This document shows, in pieces, positions 32,290 to 44,017 of a stretch of 64,000 nucleotides of DNA. Each line of letters starts with the position of its first letter. Positions within the stretch are counted from its first letter, which is position 1. The stretch comes from Cycas panzhihuaensis. Taxonomy: Eukaryota; Cycadophyta. The notes under the pieces are model-generated. The model was not told the origin of the DNA, ran no database searches, and saw only the letters and a list, made by a program, of their open reading frames with translations. The DNA lies in assembly GCA_023213395.1 (NCBI GenBank), contig CM041465.1, positions 144,095,741 through 144,159,740 of the forward strand. The letters are read 5' to 3'. A program made the translations under genes and the position numbers.

Positions 32290-34110
32290 CGAGGCGGTAT
32301 TGCTATTGAGTGAGATACCGCACTATATTACCATACCACTCGTTGTCGATGAGTGGATGGGGAGAGATGCCCTGAATCATCAAGATAAACTCATCAGGAA
32401 GAGAATCATCAATGGGGGCACTAAAGAAGTTAGGGATAGGGGTATCTGCGAGTTGCTCGGCTACTACCATTCCCTTCTTTGATTTCCAGTTGACGATATG
32501 GAGGTCAAATTCTTGAAGTAGGATGGCCCACCGTCCGATCCTACTCGTCAAATCTGAACGAGTGAGCAAGTATCGCAAGGGATCGGATTGAGCAATCACC
32601 TTAGTGGTGTTGCCAAGCAAGTAGTGTCTGAACTTCTTGGTCGCATAGACCAAGGGGAGGTACTCCTTCTTAGCAGGAGAATAGTTAAGTTCAGCAGCCA
32701 CGAGGGTGCGGCTGATGAAATATATAGCTTTCTCAGTTCCTGAGTCATCCTCCTGAGCTAACATAGCACCCAAGGATTCGTCAGTCACTAAGGTGTACAG
32801 GACGAAGGGCCTATCGAATCAAGGAGGCACCGGCATAGGAGCGGAAGTGAGGGCTTCCTTGAGTCATTCGAAGGCCTTTTGGGTCTTGTTAAACCAGGCA
32901 AAAGGAGCTTCCTTCTTCAATAGGTTCGTGAGGAGTTTAGCGCTCATAGCAAAGTCCACCAAGAAGCACCTGATAAAACTAAGCCTTCCTAGAAACGACT
33001 TAATCTGTCATTGGGTTTTAGGTGGCAGCATGTCAAGGATTGCCTCGACCTTGTTAGGATCAATCTGGATTCCTTATTTAGACACAAGGAACCCAAGGAG
33101 TTTACCCAAGGTAACAGCAAACACGCACTTGAGCAGATTTAGATCGACTGATACTTCATGATCGTGAGAAGATGGCACGCAAGTCAGATGGATGATGGGC
33201 CCTAACATGGGAGAGACCCATTATATCATCTATGAAGACCTCTAATGTGTTATCAATGAGGTCATGGAAAATGAAATGCATAGCTCTTTGGTAAGTAGCA
33301 CCTACATTCTTAAGACCAAAGGGCATCGCCTTGTAGGTAAAGGTGCCCCAAGGAGTAGTGAAGGCCATCTTATGGCGGTCTTCAGGAGAAATCTGAATTT
33401 GGTTATAGCCAGTGAAGCCATCCATTAGAGACATAACTTCAAATCCAGCGGTACGATCAATAATTTGATCGATAAAGGGGAGTGGGAAGTTGTCCTTAGG
33501 ACAAGCATTGTTGATGTCGCAGAAATCGACACATATACGAATTGCCCTGTTCTTTTTAGCAATGGGGACAATATTGGAGACCCATTTAGGGTAGTCAATG
33601 GAAGTAATAAGCCCAGCATCCAGAAGCTTCTCAACCTCCATCTTGACAGTGGTTGAGAGCTTCAAGTGAAGGGGACGCTGCTTCTAGTGCACATGGCGGG
33701 CACCAAGAATGGTGGTGAGGTTATGGGTAACAATGGGGGGGTCAATTCCCTTCATGTCAGCATAATCCCATGAAAACATGTCTCGAAACTCCTAGAATAG
33801 AAGGGAGTACTCCCTTATCTCATCAGGAGAACACTCCAACCTAACCTTAATGACCTTATCAGGGGCCAAGACTATGTCTTGGGTTGCCCCCATGCACATG
33901 GCATTACCCTCCTTGAAATGGAGAGGGGCAAGGTCAACAGGAGGAGGTGGAATAGGAGACGAGATCAGATCAGTAAGTGTGGATCTGATCACAAGGATCT
34001 TCTGGTGACTAAGCCTATGGTGACCAGAAGGCAGGTTAGGTGCAAAGCTAGCTAGGTGCTCAAGTAGGGCTTCATCATCCTCGAAGTAATCCATCCCATG
34101 GATGACCTTA
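32290..34110 (-). pseudogene. Tat-1 reverse transcriptase and RNase H
   Basis: RT text: VRLECSPDEIREYSLLF (about 33860-33805), KMEVEKLLDAGLITSIDYP (from 33650), WVSNIVPIAKKN, FCDINNACPKDNFPLP, SLMDGFTGYNQI (first Asp), MPFGLKNVGATYQRAM, and VFIDDIMG (YxDD as FIDD). A frameshift lies between 33156 and 32788, because the RT and RNase H pieces are in different frames. RNase H from 32788 reads LGAMLAQEDDSGTEKAIYF, NYSPAKKEYLPLVYATKKFRHYL and RYLLTRSDLTSRIGRW. Confidence 0.9.
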
Positions 34111-34689
34111 CTTCAAGTAGAGGAAGTACTAGAGGGAGTGGAAGTAACAGGACCATGATGGTCGTCAGGTTGCTCAACTTCCTCGCGAGACTCTGAAGGA
34201 GAGTCACAAGGAGGCTCCTCGGGAGGAGCGAAAGGCAGTTCTTCGAAGCCACCACCTACGGGGGGTAATGAGGGAGAAGAACTGACGATGGGCGAGTCAA
34301 CACAAGTGATGACATGCGACACGTAAGAGTGGCTAGCCTCACCAATGAAAGAGGTTCTAAATAGGGATCTAGAATGAGATGGGTGTGACCTACTGGTGCG
34401 GAGGAAAGAGACGGGGTGAAGACAATCCTCATCCCCATCGTGTGACTCGTCATCACTAAACGAAGCAAGATACCCGTAACTCCCAACGCCAATAGGGGTG
34501 AACCGCATGAGACTAGGGGAAGAAGATGCGGGATCTTCTTCAGATGGGTTAAGTATGCCAATAGAGCAAGCTGAGGCACGTGTGGAAGGACCTCAGTTTG
34601 CCAAATTGGTAGAATGAGTTTGTTTGGTGAATGGGCATTCGCGGGGAATCACTCACATCCGCCCGTCATAGATGAATTTAAGTTGTCCC

Positions 34690-35215
34690 CAAAGAGTCAA
34701 GTACACGGCTCCCATTTGGTCGAGCTATGGATGACCTAGAAGGAGGTTGTAGTCGACGTCAACGTCGAGGACTACAACATCTAAGAAGAATGCCTTGCCC
34801 TCAAGGGTGAGCGGAATCACGACATATCCCAAAGGGGTCTTCTCGCTACCGTCATAACCTTGGCATCGCCATGGAACAGGTTCCAAGGCAGAAATACCAA
34901 GCTCTTACATGACACACAAGGGCATGATGCTCACTAAGAACCATTGTCAACAACAAATTCTTCAAAGGGTACAATCAGTGTATCGATAGTGATAGTGAAT
35001 GGGAAGTTCCACCGACGCCCTTTCACCCCATGGAGGAAGGTCCTTAGGATCAAACAAAATAATAGGTCCACAACTTTGGGTAATGCCTAAAGCATGGACA
35101 GACGCATCATTCGATCCTAAAGCTTCCAGGAGGAGGGCCTGCTGCTCAGGATAACTCCTCAAAACGTCCATCAAGGACATTCCTGCGGCAACAGTATGAA
35201 GCTCGTCCATGATGG
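34690..35215 (-). pseudogene. Tat-1 protease region
   Basis: The minus strand gives MDELHTVAAGMSLMDVL, LLLEALGSNDASVHALG, a TIDTLIVPFEEFVVDNGS stretch where DNGS sits at the retropepsin active-site position, then VLDVDVDYNLLL-type text and GAVYLTLWGQLKF. Tat-2 shows the same at 59842-59291. A stop directly follows DNGS here. Confidence 0.75.
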
Positions 35216-35429
35216 AGAAGGGCTTACCCTTCGATGTAGGCTAGGTAAGTGCCCTTTAGAAATTGTAACAACCTAGGCATATAGGAATAGCCTTGGGGAA
35301 GAGAGGTATTTCCAGAGGAAGGTTCTCCAGAAGAGGGTCAAAAGGAGCGGAAGAAGAAGAAGCTCATGCTGCTTCCTTGGCGGTCTGAGACCACGTAAGG
35401 GCATAGGAAGGAGTTGCCTCAAGTAACTA

Positions 35430-37758
35430 GATCACCTTCTTCCCCTTGTTCCGGGGCTGCGAGGGTGATGGGGTATGATGGCTAAGGAAATGTGACGAAG
35501 AGGAAGATTCCTGGGCACCCTTCCCTTTGTCACGGGAAGGACAAGAATTAGGTGATCTTCCTCAGTTCCGGTTATTCTTGGTTTGGGTGTTGCGATTACG
35601 TTCCCCATACTTAAGGAATGGATCCTTGTGACTGGTTGGTCCAAATTAGGCCTTGAGGCCCATTTGAGGGAAGAGTCACGTCGAGGGGCATCCTTAGGAT
35701 GTTGGGCCATACAACGCGAGTCATCGTGAAAGCACTCCCCATGAATGGAGCACCACTTCTTCTCAAGCGGAGGATCTGACCTTCTCACTTAAGAGGACTG
35801 GGCATTTCCATTCCTGGGGAGAGGAGCTTGAGTTGTTTGTTGAACTTGTTTGTTAGATGTAGGGGATGAAGGAGCATGAAGCTTGAGTTCCTTCATCGTA
35901 TGCTCGAATGAGCATATGGCTGATGTGAGAGGGTCTAAAGTCCTCTCAGTCAGATGAGAGGAAGACCGGGTAGGTTATGAAGGTTTGGTATCTTTGGTTG
36001 AAGGTGGTGGCTCACATCGCTGTGAGGGCTTAAGAGGTTTCTTGAGACCGACTTGGATCTCAGTAGCCTCCAACGCCAAACACTTGGTGATCACGGAGTC
36101 TCATGTGGTCGCCCCCATTTTAAGGACTTCTACATGCACTTCGGGACGAAGTGCATTGATGAAGAGATCTCGCTTCAACTCCTCGAGCAATATTGCCTTA
36201 GTAGTGTGAAGCAAGTCATGAAATCACCGCACGAAGTTACGATTCATTTCATCATGACCCTGTTTGAACGAAAGAAGCAACTTCATTCCACTCTCGAATG
36301 GACGGGCCACATCAAAATAGTTGATGAACTCGTCCACCAATTGCTGGAATGAATGGATGGAGTGGGCAGGGAGATGGTAAAACCACTTAAGGGCATCACC
36401 CTACAAGGATCACGGGAACAATTTCATTAGAATGTGGTTGTAAGCCCAGTAATTGATGCATGCCATAGAAAAGCTACGCACATGCTCCACCGGGTCTTGT
36501 GACGAAGTTCTGTTGAATTTAGGAACTTCAAGAGGATGAGGCAGTAGATTGGTTCTTAACGCCTCAATGGATAGAGTTATTGACCTAAAGTCCATGAAGG
36601 GGCATGCCCTTGCCTAGACCATAGGGTCAACGAATGACATAGTAGGTAATGAACAAGGAGTGGATGGGGGTGGCATACCCATCCCTCTTTGAGGAAACGC
36701 CCCCTGCTAGGAAGGGACTTGGGGATAAGTGCCTTGGAAGGGAGTCGGGTTCCCTTGTAAAGGCACAGTAAAAGGAATTACGCTGGATGATGGAAAAGGC
36801 AGATGCGGAGCTAGGTTTTGCCCATATGGGCCACCCGTAGGTGGGGCGACCCCATATGGGTGTAGCGGATCCACTCCATAAGCTGGGAGATGGCTTCCCC
36901 TACCCTGCCCCAAGGTTGAGAAGTATACCCTGGGGAACATAGAAGGAAGCACCAACGTATTGGTTTTGAGGGTGTGTGGGAGCGGGTCCCATATGGTGAT
37001 AAGTAAAGGTTAGTAGGACCGACAGGCCTACTAGGAAAGGTATGTGCCACATTAGGGGATGGCACATTAGTTTAGCTAGGGATAGGTATGCTAACCTTCA
37101 ACTGGGGGAAAGACATACCGCGGGAAGATCCCGAAACACTAGGACCTTGGTGAGAAATGGAAGGTGCAACATGTGCCCCCACTACAGGAATAGGAAAGGA
37201 GCAGGACACATGCATAGGCATAAAGGGATTGGTCATCACTGGAAGAGCAGATGAGGATGAAGCATGCAGGGGAGAAGCAGAAGAAGAAGAGGCTCCTGTA
37301 CAAAGAGCATCCTTAAACCATCCAGGACGTGGTTGGAAGCATGCCGCGCGGTGACACTTTTTGAGAGCTTCAACTACGTCGACAAGAGGGGTTCCTACAT
37401 ACTCGTAAGAGGTAGTTGGGACCTCGAACGAAGTAGGTCCCTCAGGATGTTCCTCATAAGAGTCATCGATTGAGTGGTAAGTCTCAAGAGGAATGAATCC
37501 TTCTACCGCATGGGTAGAGGGATGGATGTTGAGCGAGTGATGTTGGTCACTCTGGTAGTAAAGGGGGTCATCACCCTCCTGGGTGGACCCTGAAATAGAG
37601 GAAGGGAAATCATGGGTTTCCAAAGTTGAGGTGTGGTAGGTCCAATCAGAAGAGTATCTCTCCATAGTCAAATCGGTATGTGACAAAGGAAGAGGGCGAT
37701 ACTCGGGGTCTTCTAACAATGGAGGTAGACCGCGCAAGCAACGAGAAAAGCGTCGCAT
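35430..37758 (-). pseudogene. Tat-1 gag
   Basis: The frame opens MRRFSRCLRGLPPLLEDPE at 37758, close to the 5' LTR, and runs 228 codons of Pro/Ser/Thr-rich N-terminal domain. After frameshifts the capsid core appears: HPLEVPKFNRTSSQDPVEHV and NHILMKLFP (36595-36410), an EFINYFDVARPFES-like block, and REWLHH-type text. Near 35745 the knuckle CSIHGECFHDDSRC has C-x2-H-x4-H-x4-C spacing, typical of Tat gag. It built the particle; this copy is broken. Confidence 0.82.
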
Positions 37759-37910
37759 GCAAGGTCAGCCAACAATGTTAGGAAAAAGAAAGGGCGGCAA
37801 AGGTACACACGTTGGCGGTTGCCCAACGAAGAGATCGAAATAGGAAAAGGACCACAAAAAGGTAGCAAAACCAATGGAAGAGAGCGGAAACTAGCTCCCT
37901 TACTGGAAGT

Positions 37911-37927
37911 CCCCAGTATGGTCGCCA
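37911..37927 (-). promoter_or_regulatory. Tat-1 primer-binding site
   Basis: The minus strand reads TGGCGACCATACTGGGG one base inside the 5' LTR. This TGGCGACx-start with a later TGGGGA is the form seen in Tat/Ogre-type elements, and tRNA-Arg is my suggested primer. Tat-2 has a decayed match at about 62546-62559. Confidence 0.7.
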
Positions 37928-37928
37928 G

Positions 37929-40645
37929 TGGACGTGCATCTATGAGATAGCTGCCTAACTAAGTAGGAAAAGTAAGAGCAGTCGATAATATGATGGGGGG
38001 AAAGACTTACAAGTAGGGTAAGTACCACGCAGGGCACCCCGTACACCAGAGCGCGAGTTCAGGACCTGCAAATAGAATATAGCTACCAAAGAGTGATCCC
38101 TCACTTCGAACAAGAGATGAGGAGGCGTAGGGTTAGCCTAGGTTGACCTAAGGGAAGGATCCTCCCACCCTTAGACGGTCGGAAGGGGAAAGAGAGAACC
38201 CTTCGAGGGTTTCCCTAGAGAAATGGGAAACAAGGAAGGATAGGCAAGTAAGTGGCCTATGGACAGAGTCACCTTGGTTATCCAATTAAGTGGGGAACTA
38301 AGAGAACATAAAAGGGATAACCCAAGGAAATGAGTCAAGGTGTGCCTAAGCAAACTAACCAAATAAACAAATAATAAGGAGAGAAGGAAGTTTGCATGGC
38401 AGGAGAAGGGAAAAGATGCGAGGGAAGGTTTCCTACAACCTTTTCCTATGGCAAAAGAAGATGCAAGCGATAAAGTAAATAAAGTATGAACCAAAGCAAG
38501 GTTGATTTCTTTTCTATTTCCAATGAGTTAATTACTACTATGTAAAGGAAACTCAAAAGGAAAAGTTGATAGAATGGAGCGAGAGCGTGTACCTGAAACG
38601 GAAGTGTGTCATGATGGTGGCCCTCCCAAGAGGCACACAGAGCTACTCCACAAGGCGCAGCGGTCGTGAAGAGTCGCAGCAGATCGGAATGAGGGGCTTC
38701 CTTACCTTCCCCGGAAAAATACTAAAGTACCAAACAAAGGAAAGAAAGGGACCAAATGCTAGCAATAAATGAAGTATGAAAATACAACATGAATGGGGGC
38801 GCTTACCGGCAAAGGAAGAAAGGAAGAAAGATCCTTTACACTTTCTGAATACCTACAAGTAAATGACAACCTCCCCCTTTCTAGAGAAAGGGTGCTAACA
38901 TACAAAGGAAATACCCTAATAATACATGTATATGCAAAGTAAATATAAACTTAAATACGTGTATGTTAGTATCAACACAATGATGATAATATGTAAAGGA
39001 GGGCAACCAAAGTAAATGGAAAGCAACTGGTAATCCTCGGAGTGGCCCACCTCCCACAAAGAACAACCCCAACCTCCCCTAAAAGCCACGAGGCAGCGAG
39101 GGTAAGGCTAAGAAAGATGGCTGGAAATAGTAGCAAGAGAGTTGAAAAGAGCCCAAAAGGACCTCTGACAAGAAGTCGGGTGCTATGAAGAGCAAACCGG
39201 GTTGCCGGGAAAGGAGTTGGGCAAAGGGCAAGTAGTCGGGACTTACATGAGTTGCCTAGATCGAAGCACAAGCCCTCAAACTAGCACTGCCACGTATGAC
39301 AGCACTGATTTCAGTAGCTAAGGAAGGCCTAACAAACCCTTATTTGAGTGCCAAGGATAGCACGGAGTAAGAGGCAAGGTTTGGGGGGGTAAGACCCACT
39401 TGAGGAGCGTGGAAGGTGGTACGGAATCCACCCAGCTCTCTCCCAAATCCTATGCAACGCCTCTTTTCCGCTGCCTTGAGCAATAAATGCAGGTAAGAAG
39501 GCACCAATGACAGGAGTAAAACAGTCTAATACAAAGGGGAAAATAACCTTCAAAAACCCAAGCAAGAGGACAAGCAAAATAGGGCATCAATTGAATAGGA
39601 AAATAGTTCAAATCAATGAATACCTGAAAAGAGGAGGGGAGGCTCTTACCTCAAGGGTCACAAGAGAGGCTGAGAAATCAGCCCAGAAATTGTGGAATAG
39701 TAGGTTTGGAACCCTACTAATGGAGTTGGAGGAAGAACACCTATACTTAGAACACTTGATGGCTGCCTGAGCAAGAATCTGCTGAGATCTCTCCAAAGGG
39801 GCCCTCTCCAAGGCATGTGAAGGGCTAGGAAGATGTCCTAGCCATACCAAAGGAGAGATGGGTGCTGGAGGAGAGGTGCAGGTCCTGTAGCAGTAGTAGA
39901 GTAGCAGAGAATAGTAGAGCATAAGGCAGTTTCCTTGAGGAGCAATCCAAAAAATAAACAAAAAAAGATCCCAAAAATGAGTTAATGATGACTTAAATAC
40001 CTAGCCCAAACCCTAAAGCGAGCGATTAGGGTGCAGCTGGGGGCGAGTTAAGTCATGAGACACATGGAAGTTTTGTAATAAATACGAAATTGCCACGACA
40101 GTTTTTAAAAAATAAATTAAGACAGTCATCCCACCGCAAAATCTGCAGATCTGTGGAATTCTTGGCAGCATCACTAAATTGTGGCAGATTCACCCAGAGG
40201 CAAAAACTGGCCCAAGCAACCAGTCGAGGCTATGGGCTAATGACAAAAAAGGCTAGTGGGGGCTAAGACACCTACCCGAGGGCAAACAGGCCAACAAACA
40301 AATCCAAAAGAGCAAAAATAGGATTCAAATGATGTGGCAAGTCAACCAAACAATGACGGGTCATCACACGAGCAGAGGTGGTGCAAGCCAAGTGGATCCT
40401 GGAGCGAGGAGGGTAGAATGTGGGAAGTGGAATGGCCACCGGGGTGCCACACTCACTGAGAATGTGTCCCTGCTATAGTTGTCATAGGCTAAGTAAGTGT
40501 AGACGAAGATAAAATCATCTACAAGGTCACAACATGCAAACATGCAAGCAAACACTCATCAAAAGAAAGCGATGATAAGGTGAGAAGCATACCTGCACTT
40601 ACCTGAGTTGGGAATTCTGTATCCATTCCCAGAAGCTGGGAAACA
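37929..40645 (-). repeat. Tat-1 5' LTR (right)
   Basis: The 2.72-kb partner of 23721-26446. It starts TGGACGTGCATC and ends GGGAAACA. The following five bases TAATA differ once from the left flank GAATA. Confidence 0.92.
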
Positions 40646-43234
40646 TAATAGAATACACCTCATGTAATCAATAGAATGTTGTATAAATTTGTAAAATTAA
40701 GTGTTGAACATATGTTCTAAAAGATGTTGTATCCTAGATTCTAGGTTAATTGTTTATTAAACCATGGTATTATAGACCATTGCCTTTAGGTTTGATATGA
40801 CTTTTGGCTTTATTATAGTAGCCTAGTATATTTATTTATTAGGTAGACTATTGTCAAGACATCCCAACGGATCTTCCAATCAAAATTATAATTAGGTATC
40901 TTGATTTCTTAAGATTTGTATCAATTTTTTGTTAGTTTTTAAATTTCAATTATAAAGATATCGAATGTGGTTTCTTCAACTTTTAGGGGGATAAAACGGG
41001 TACTAATGACAGTTATAGGATAAGTGATAATATTTGGGTGATACTGAAATGATAATATTATAAGATTCTTTTTGTATGATTTGATGTTTATATTACTATC
41101 TTTGGTTGATTCTTTTGATCATTTGTCATTAATTATTAATGTTGATTTCCTATCATTAGTAAGCATACCATGTTTTCCAATGTTGGGATTTAATTCCTCA
41201 CTAAAATATTCTTTTTTTTTTATGGAAGGATTTGGCAAGATATTCTTTTCAACTTAAACATGCATAATACACCATTATGATTTTATAAAGATGTGTTACA
41301 TCCACCTTTGAAAATTACAAAGCAGTAAGATTCATAATGGTACTAAAAAATATTAATAAATTTAAAATGCAAAGTAAAATCTCAAAAGAAGAAAATGATA
41401 AAACCTATCAACTAATAGGTAAAAAGATCTTAAATTTTCTTTAAAGGTGTTGGAGGGTCAATTCTTAATAATAAGGCTACTATGGATGATTTTATTATGC
41501 TATTTGATGATTGTTTTTTATCATAAGTGAAGTTATTCATATACCTATCACTAAAACAATAGGCAAACATTAGTAATATGTATATAAAAGCTTATAATTA
41601 AATTAAACTAAAATTTAATAAATATATATATATAGCTTACTTATTCTATAATAAATGTTGGAATCCTAATTTTTAGGAAACAAGAATGAGGTTGTCATAT
41701 GACTTGCCCCAAATACTAAAAAGGTGGATAGTGGTGATGAGGTTAAGACTTAAATATGCATTGCCTTGTGAATACTCTCTTTAGTAGGGTATGACATTCG
41801 ATGGAGTGAGTGGAGCATTCTCTCTCCTAATTATCCTAAAGATAAGTGGATGTTTGAAACTAACAATCTTATGATCACTCTTGTATAAGTGTGGAAATAT
41901 AGTAGTGTAATACATAGGGGAAGGGGAAATAAGTAATGATAAGGAAACTAAGGATATGTTCATATAGGTCCTAAAGTAGTGATGGAACCTAGGTTGGTTG
42001 AAAGCCAATTCAAGGTCATTTCATTATAGGGACATGTATAGGAAAAAAGGCTCACTCAAATGACAAGTTTAAGGAGTCAATTATTATATAAAGGATTAAT
42101 GGCTAAAATGGCTAACAATACAGGAATCTTGATTCAAAATGGGTGCTAAAGTTATAAACATTACTAGGTTAGGTTACTTTCTCACTTAGGATCCTTCAAA
42201 AGTGCTCACTTGAACTACATACAAAGCATGGTAGTAGCAAAGCTAAACAGTAGATGTAAACTTGTGAAGACTCGTTTACTTGCATAACTGCTTATAACTT
42301 GTGTGAGTGCAGGAAGGGAAAAAAGGAAAAATAGAGATATAGTAAAATAAAAGGATAATAATAATTTAGAATTTTTTTTGTTTTTCTCATTTTTTATATT
42401 TTTATATTTTTATAATGGAATAAAAGAAAGTACTACTAGTTTAACCTCATCATAGAGAAGGGTCTAGTTTAATCTCATGGAGGAGTTTATCTAGTTTATT
42501 CTCATCACAGGGTGAGGCACCCAAAATGACATGCTTGAGTGAGGTGGATGATAACAATTTATACTCATGCCAAAGTTTGTTTAAATACAACTCAACAAAG
42601 AGTAGGGCTTCATTGGCAAGTAAAGAAATAAAAAGAATAAAGATGACCCATTTAGGTCCAAAGAAAATTTATTAAAAAGACCATAAAGACTATTATAATA
42701 AGCTTATAGTTGGTTGGTCTACTTAATGACTAAAATCACTTAACAAACATAACCAATATAGGATTTGTAGGAATAGCTCTTGAACACTACTAACCACCCT
42801 TAACATAGGTCAAATAGAATCAAATTATAAATCTCAAAAAGTGTTACAATAATATTAACCAATATTATGTATAGCTAGTTGATGAATAGTCAATATATAA
42901 GAGACTTAAAACTCATCAAATGAGTAATGAGACTCATTTAATGAGAAGTAAGCCCCAGAGAAAGATAACAACTTGACTTATGCAATGACATCTAGGAAAC
43001 CATCAATCTAGCTATAAGTCAATCTCTCTAAGTAATTCTCTTTTTTCCCATATTGCATTGCCTTCTATTTTCCATTACTCAATGCTTCCTTTTAAAGGTT
43101 CAACTAGTATATACTCATGTCTGAATACCTCCAAGTGATGGGCTTATTAGGAGGTATACTTCATACTTATTTATGAGTGTACCATAATTTAATCCCATTA
43201 TAAAGCATAGCTCCACTAATAAGGTTAGATGGGA
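40646..43234. other. Unassigned AT-rich intergenic DNA
   Basis: I recognise no gene, LTR pair or RNA. Near 42435-42525 three imperfect copies of an AGTTTAxxCTCATxx unit lie about 32-36 bp apart. The region may be very old transposon sequence. Confidence 0.5.
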
Positions 43235-43690
43235 TAGGTATGGAGGCATTAAGAATTCATGGAATTCTCAAGATTTGGCCTATTCAAGGTAGAAATGTAG
43301 TAAATGTCATCATCTAAGACTCCAATAATAAGGGAAGATCCTATCTGTATAGATACAAACTCATATTACATATCATATAAGTGCTTCAACTTGAGGACCC
43401 TTTCCCCTGGTTGGAACATCTTAGGCTATAAGTTGGGTTAATAAGCATTAACAAGTGACAAGACTATCTTCTCTAGATTTTGGACTACTATATCAATAGT
43501 GACTAAAAGTTATAAGTGAGGGTAGTATTAGATTTCCAAGCATATATCAATAGGTTGGGTCAAGAGTGTGGTGCCACCCTTCTCAAAATAAGAAGGTGTT
43601 ATCTTAATAGAAGGGGAAGTCATAGGGCAATGAATGAGTTTATCGATTATCTTAACCCCTCTAAACTCCACTTTATCATCTATGTTAGAT
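43235..43690 (-). pseudogene. Old Tat-like integrase C-terminus relic
   Basis: The minus strand gives FQPGERVLKLKHLYDM (about 43425-43375), then YEFVSIQIGSSLIIGVLDDD and IYYISTLNRPNLENSMN. This lines up with FPGDHVLKLEYLHDHLTKF, WVGSFVIIESLDNGAYRI and EKAVNGKFLKKF of the two Tat integrases. Upstream (about 43570-43450) EKGGTTLL and NLEKIVLSLVNAY are weaker. It is a third, much older member of this branch, present only as a fragment. Confidence 0.6.
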
Positions 43691-44005
43691 GACTTGTGTT
43701 AGCATATAATATTCATTTTGTGTTAAAGGTGTGCATAGTGGATTTAGGCCTCCACCAAGCTAACTCCAACCATCTACAACCTACATAGAGAAAAGGTACA
43801 TAATATTTTTTTATTATTATTATTAATATATTTGATTTAACAAAAGTGTCAGTCGATGGCAAGCTCACCCCCATGTCCTGACTATATATATATGGTGAAA
43901 TATTCACTAGTGATCTTTAACACCACCATTTATTAGAAGTTTGTTAATATTTTTCTTCAAATATGACATAATATTATTTTTCCTTGTCCTCGTATTCACT
44001 TCATT

Positions 44006-44017
44006 TGGTATTAGAGC
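44006..44017 (+). promoter_or_regulatory. Copia E primer-binding site (initiator tRNA-Met)
   Basis: TGGTATTAGAGC lies two bases after a TTCA that would end a 5' LTR. It differs from the initiator-Met site TGGTATCAGAGC by one C to T. Confidence 0.75.

Larger units (their letters stand above)
23721..40645 (-). mobile_element. Tat-1: large Tat-lineage Ty3/gypsy element
   Basis: This 16.9-kb minus-strand element has LTRs at 23721-26446 and 37929-40645 and a PBS at 37911-37927. In its own orientation it encodes gag, protease, RT, RNase H and integrase down to about 31.09 kb, then an antisense PMD gene on the plus strand (27.8-30.2 kb), then an archaeal-type RNase H (27.28-26.88 kb) and the 3' LTR. 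The second RNase H and the RT text (CPKDNFPLP, FIDDIMG, KNVGATYQR) place it in the Tat branch. Pol carries several stops and frameshifts, so it is defective. A related copy, Tat-2, lies downstream. Confidence 0.93.

Noticed and set aside
31973-32482. 169-codon plus-strand frame over the integrase region, and similar plus-strand frames over Tat gag and pol
   Set aside because: They are antisense shadows of minus-strand domains with recognisable catalytic motifs.
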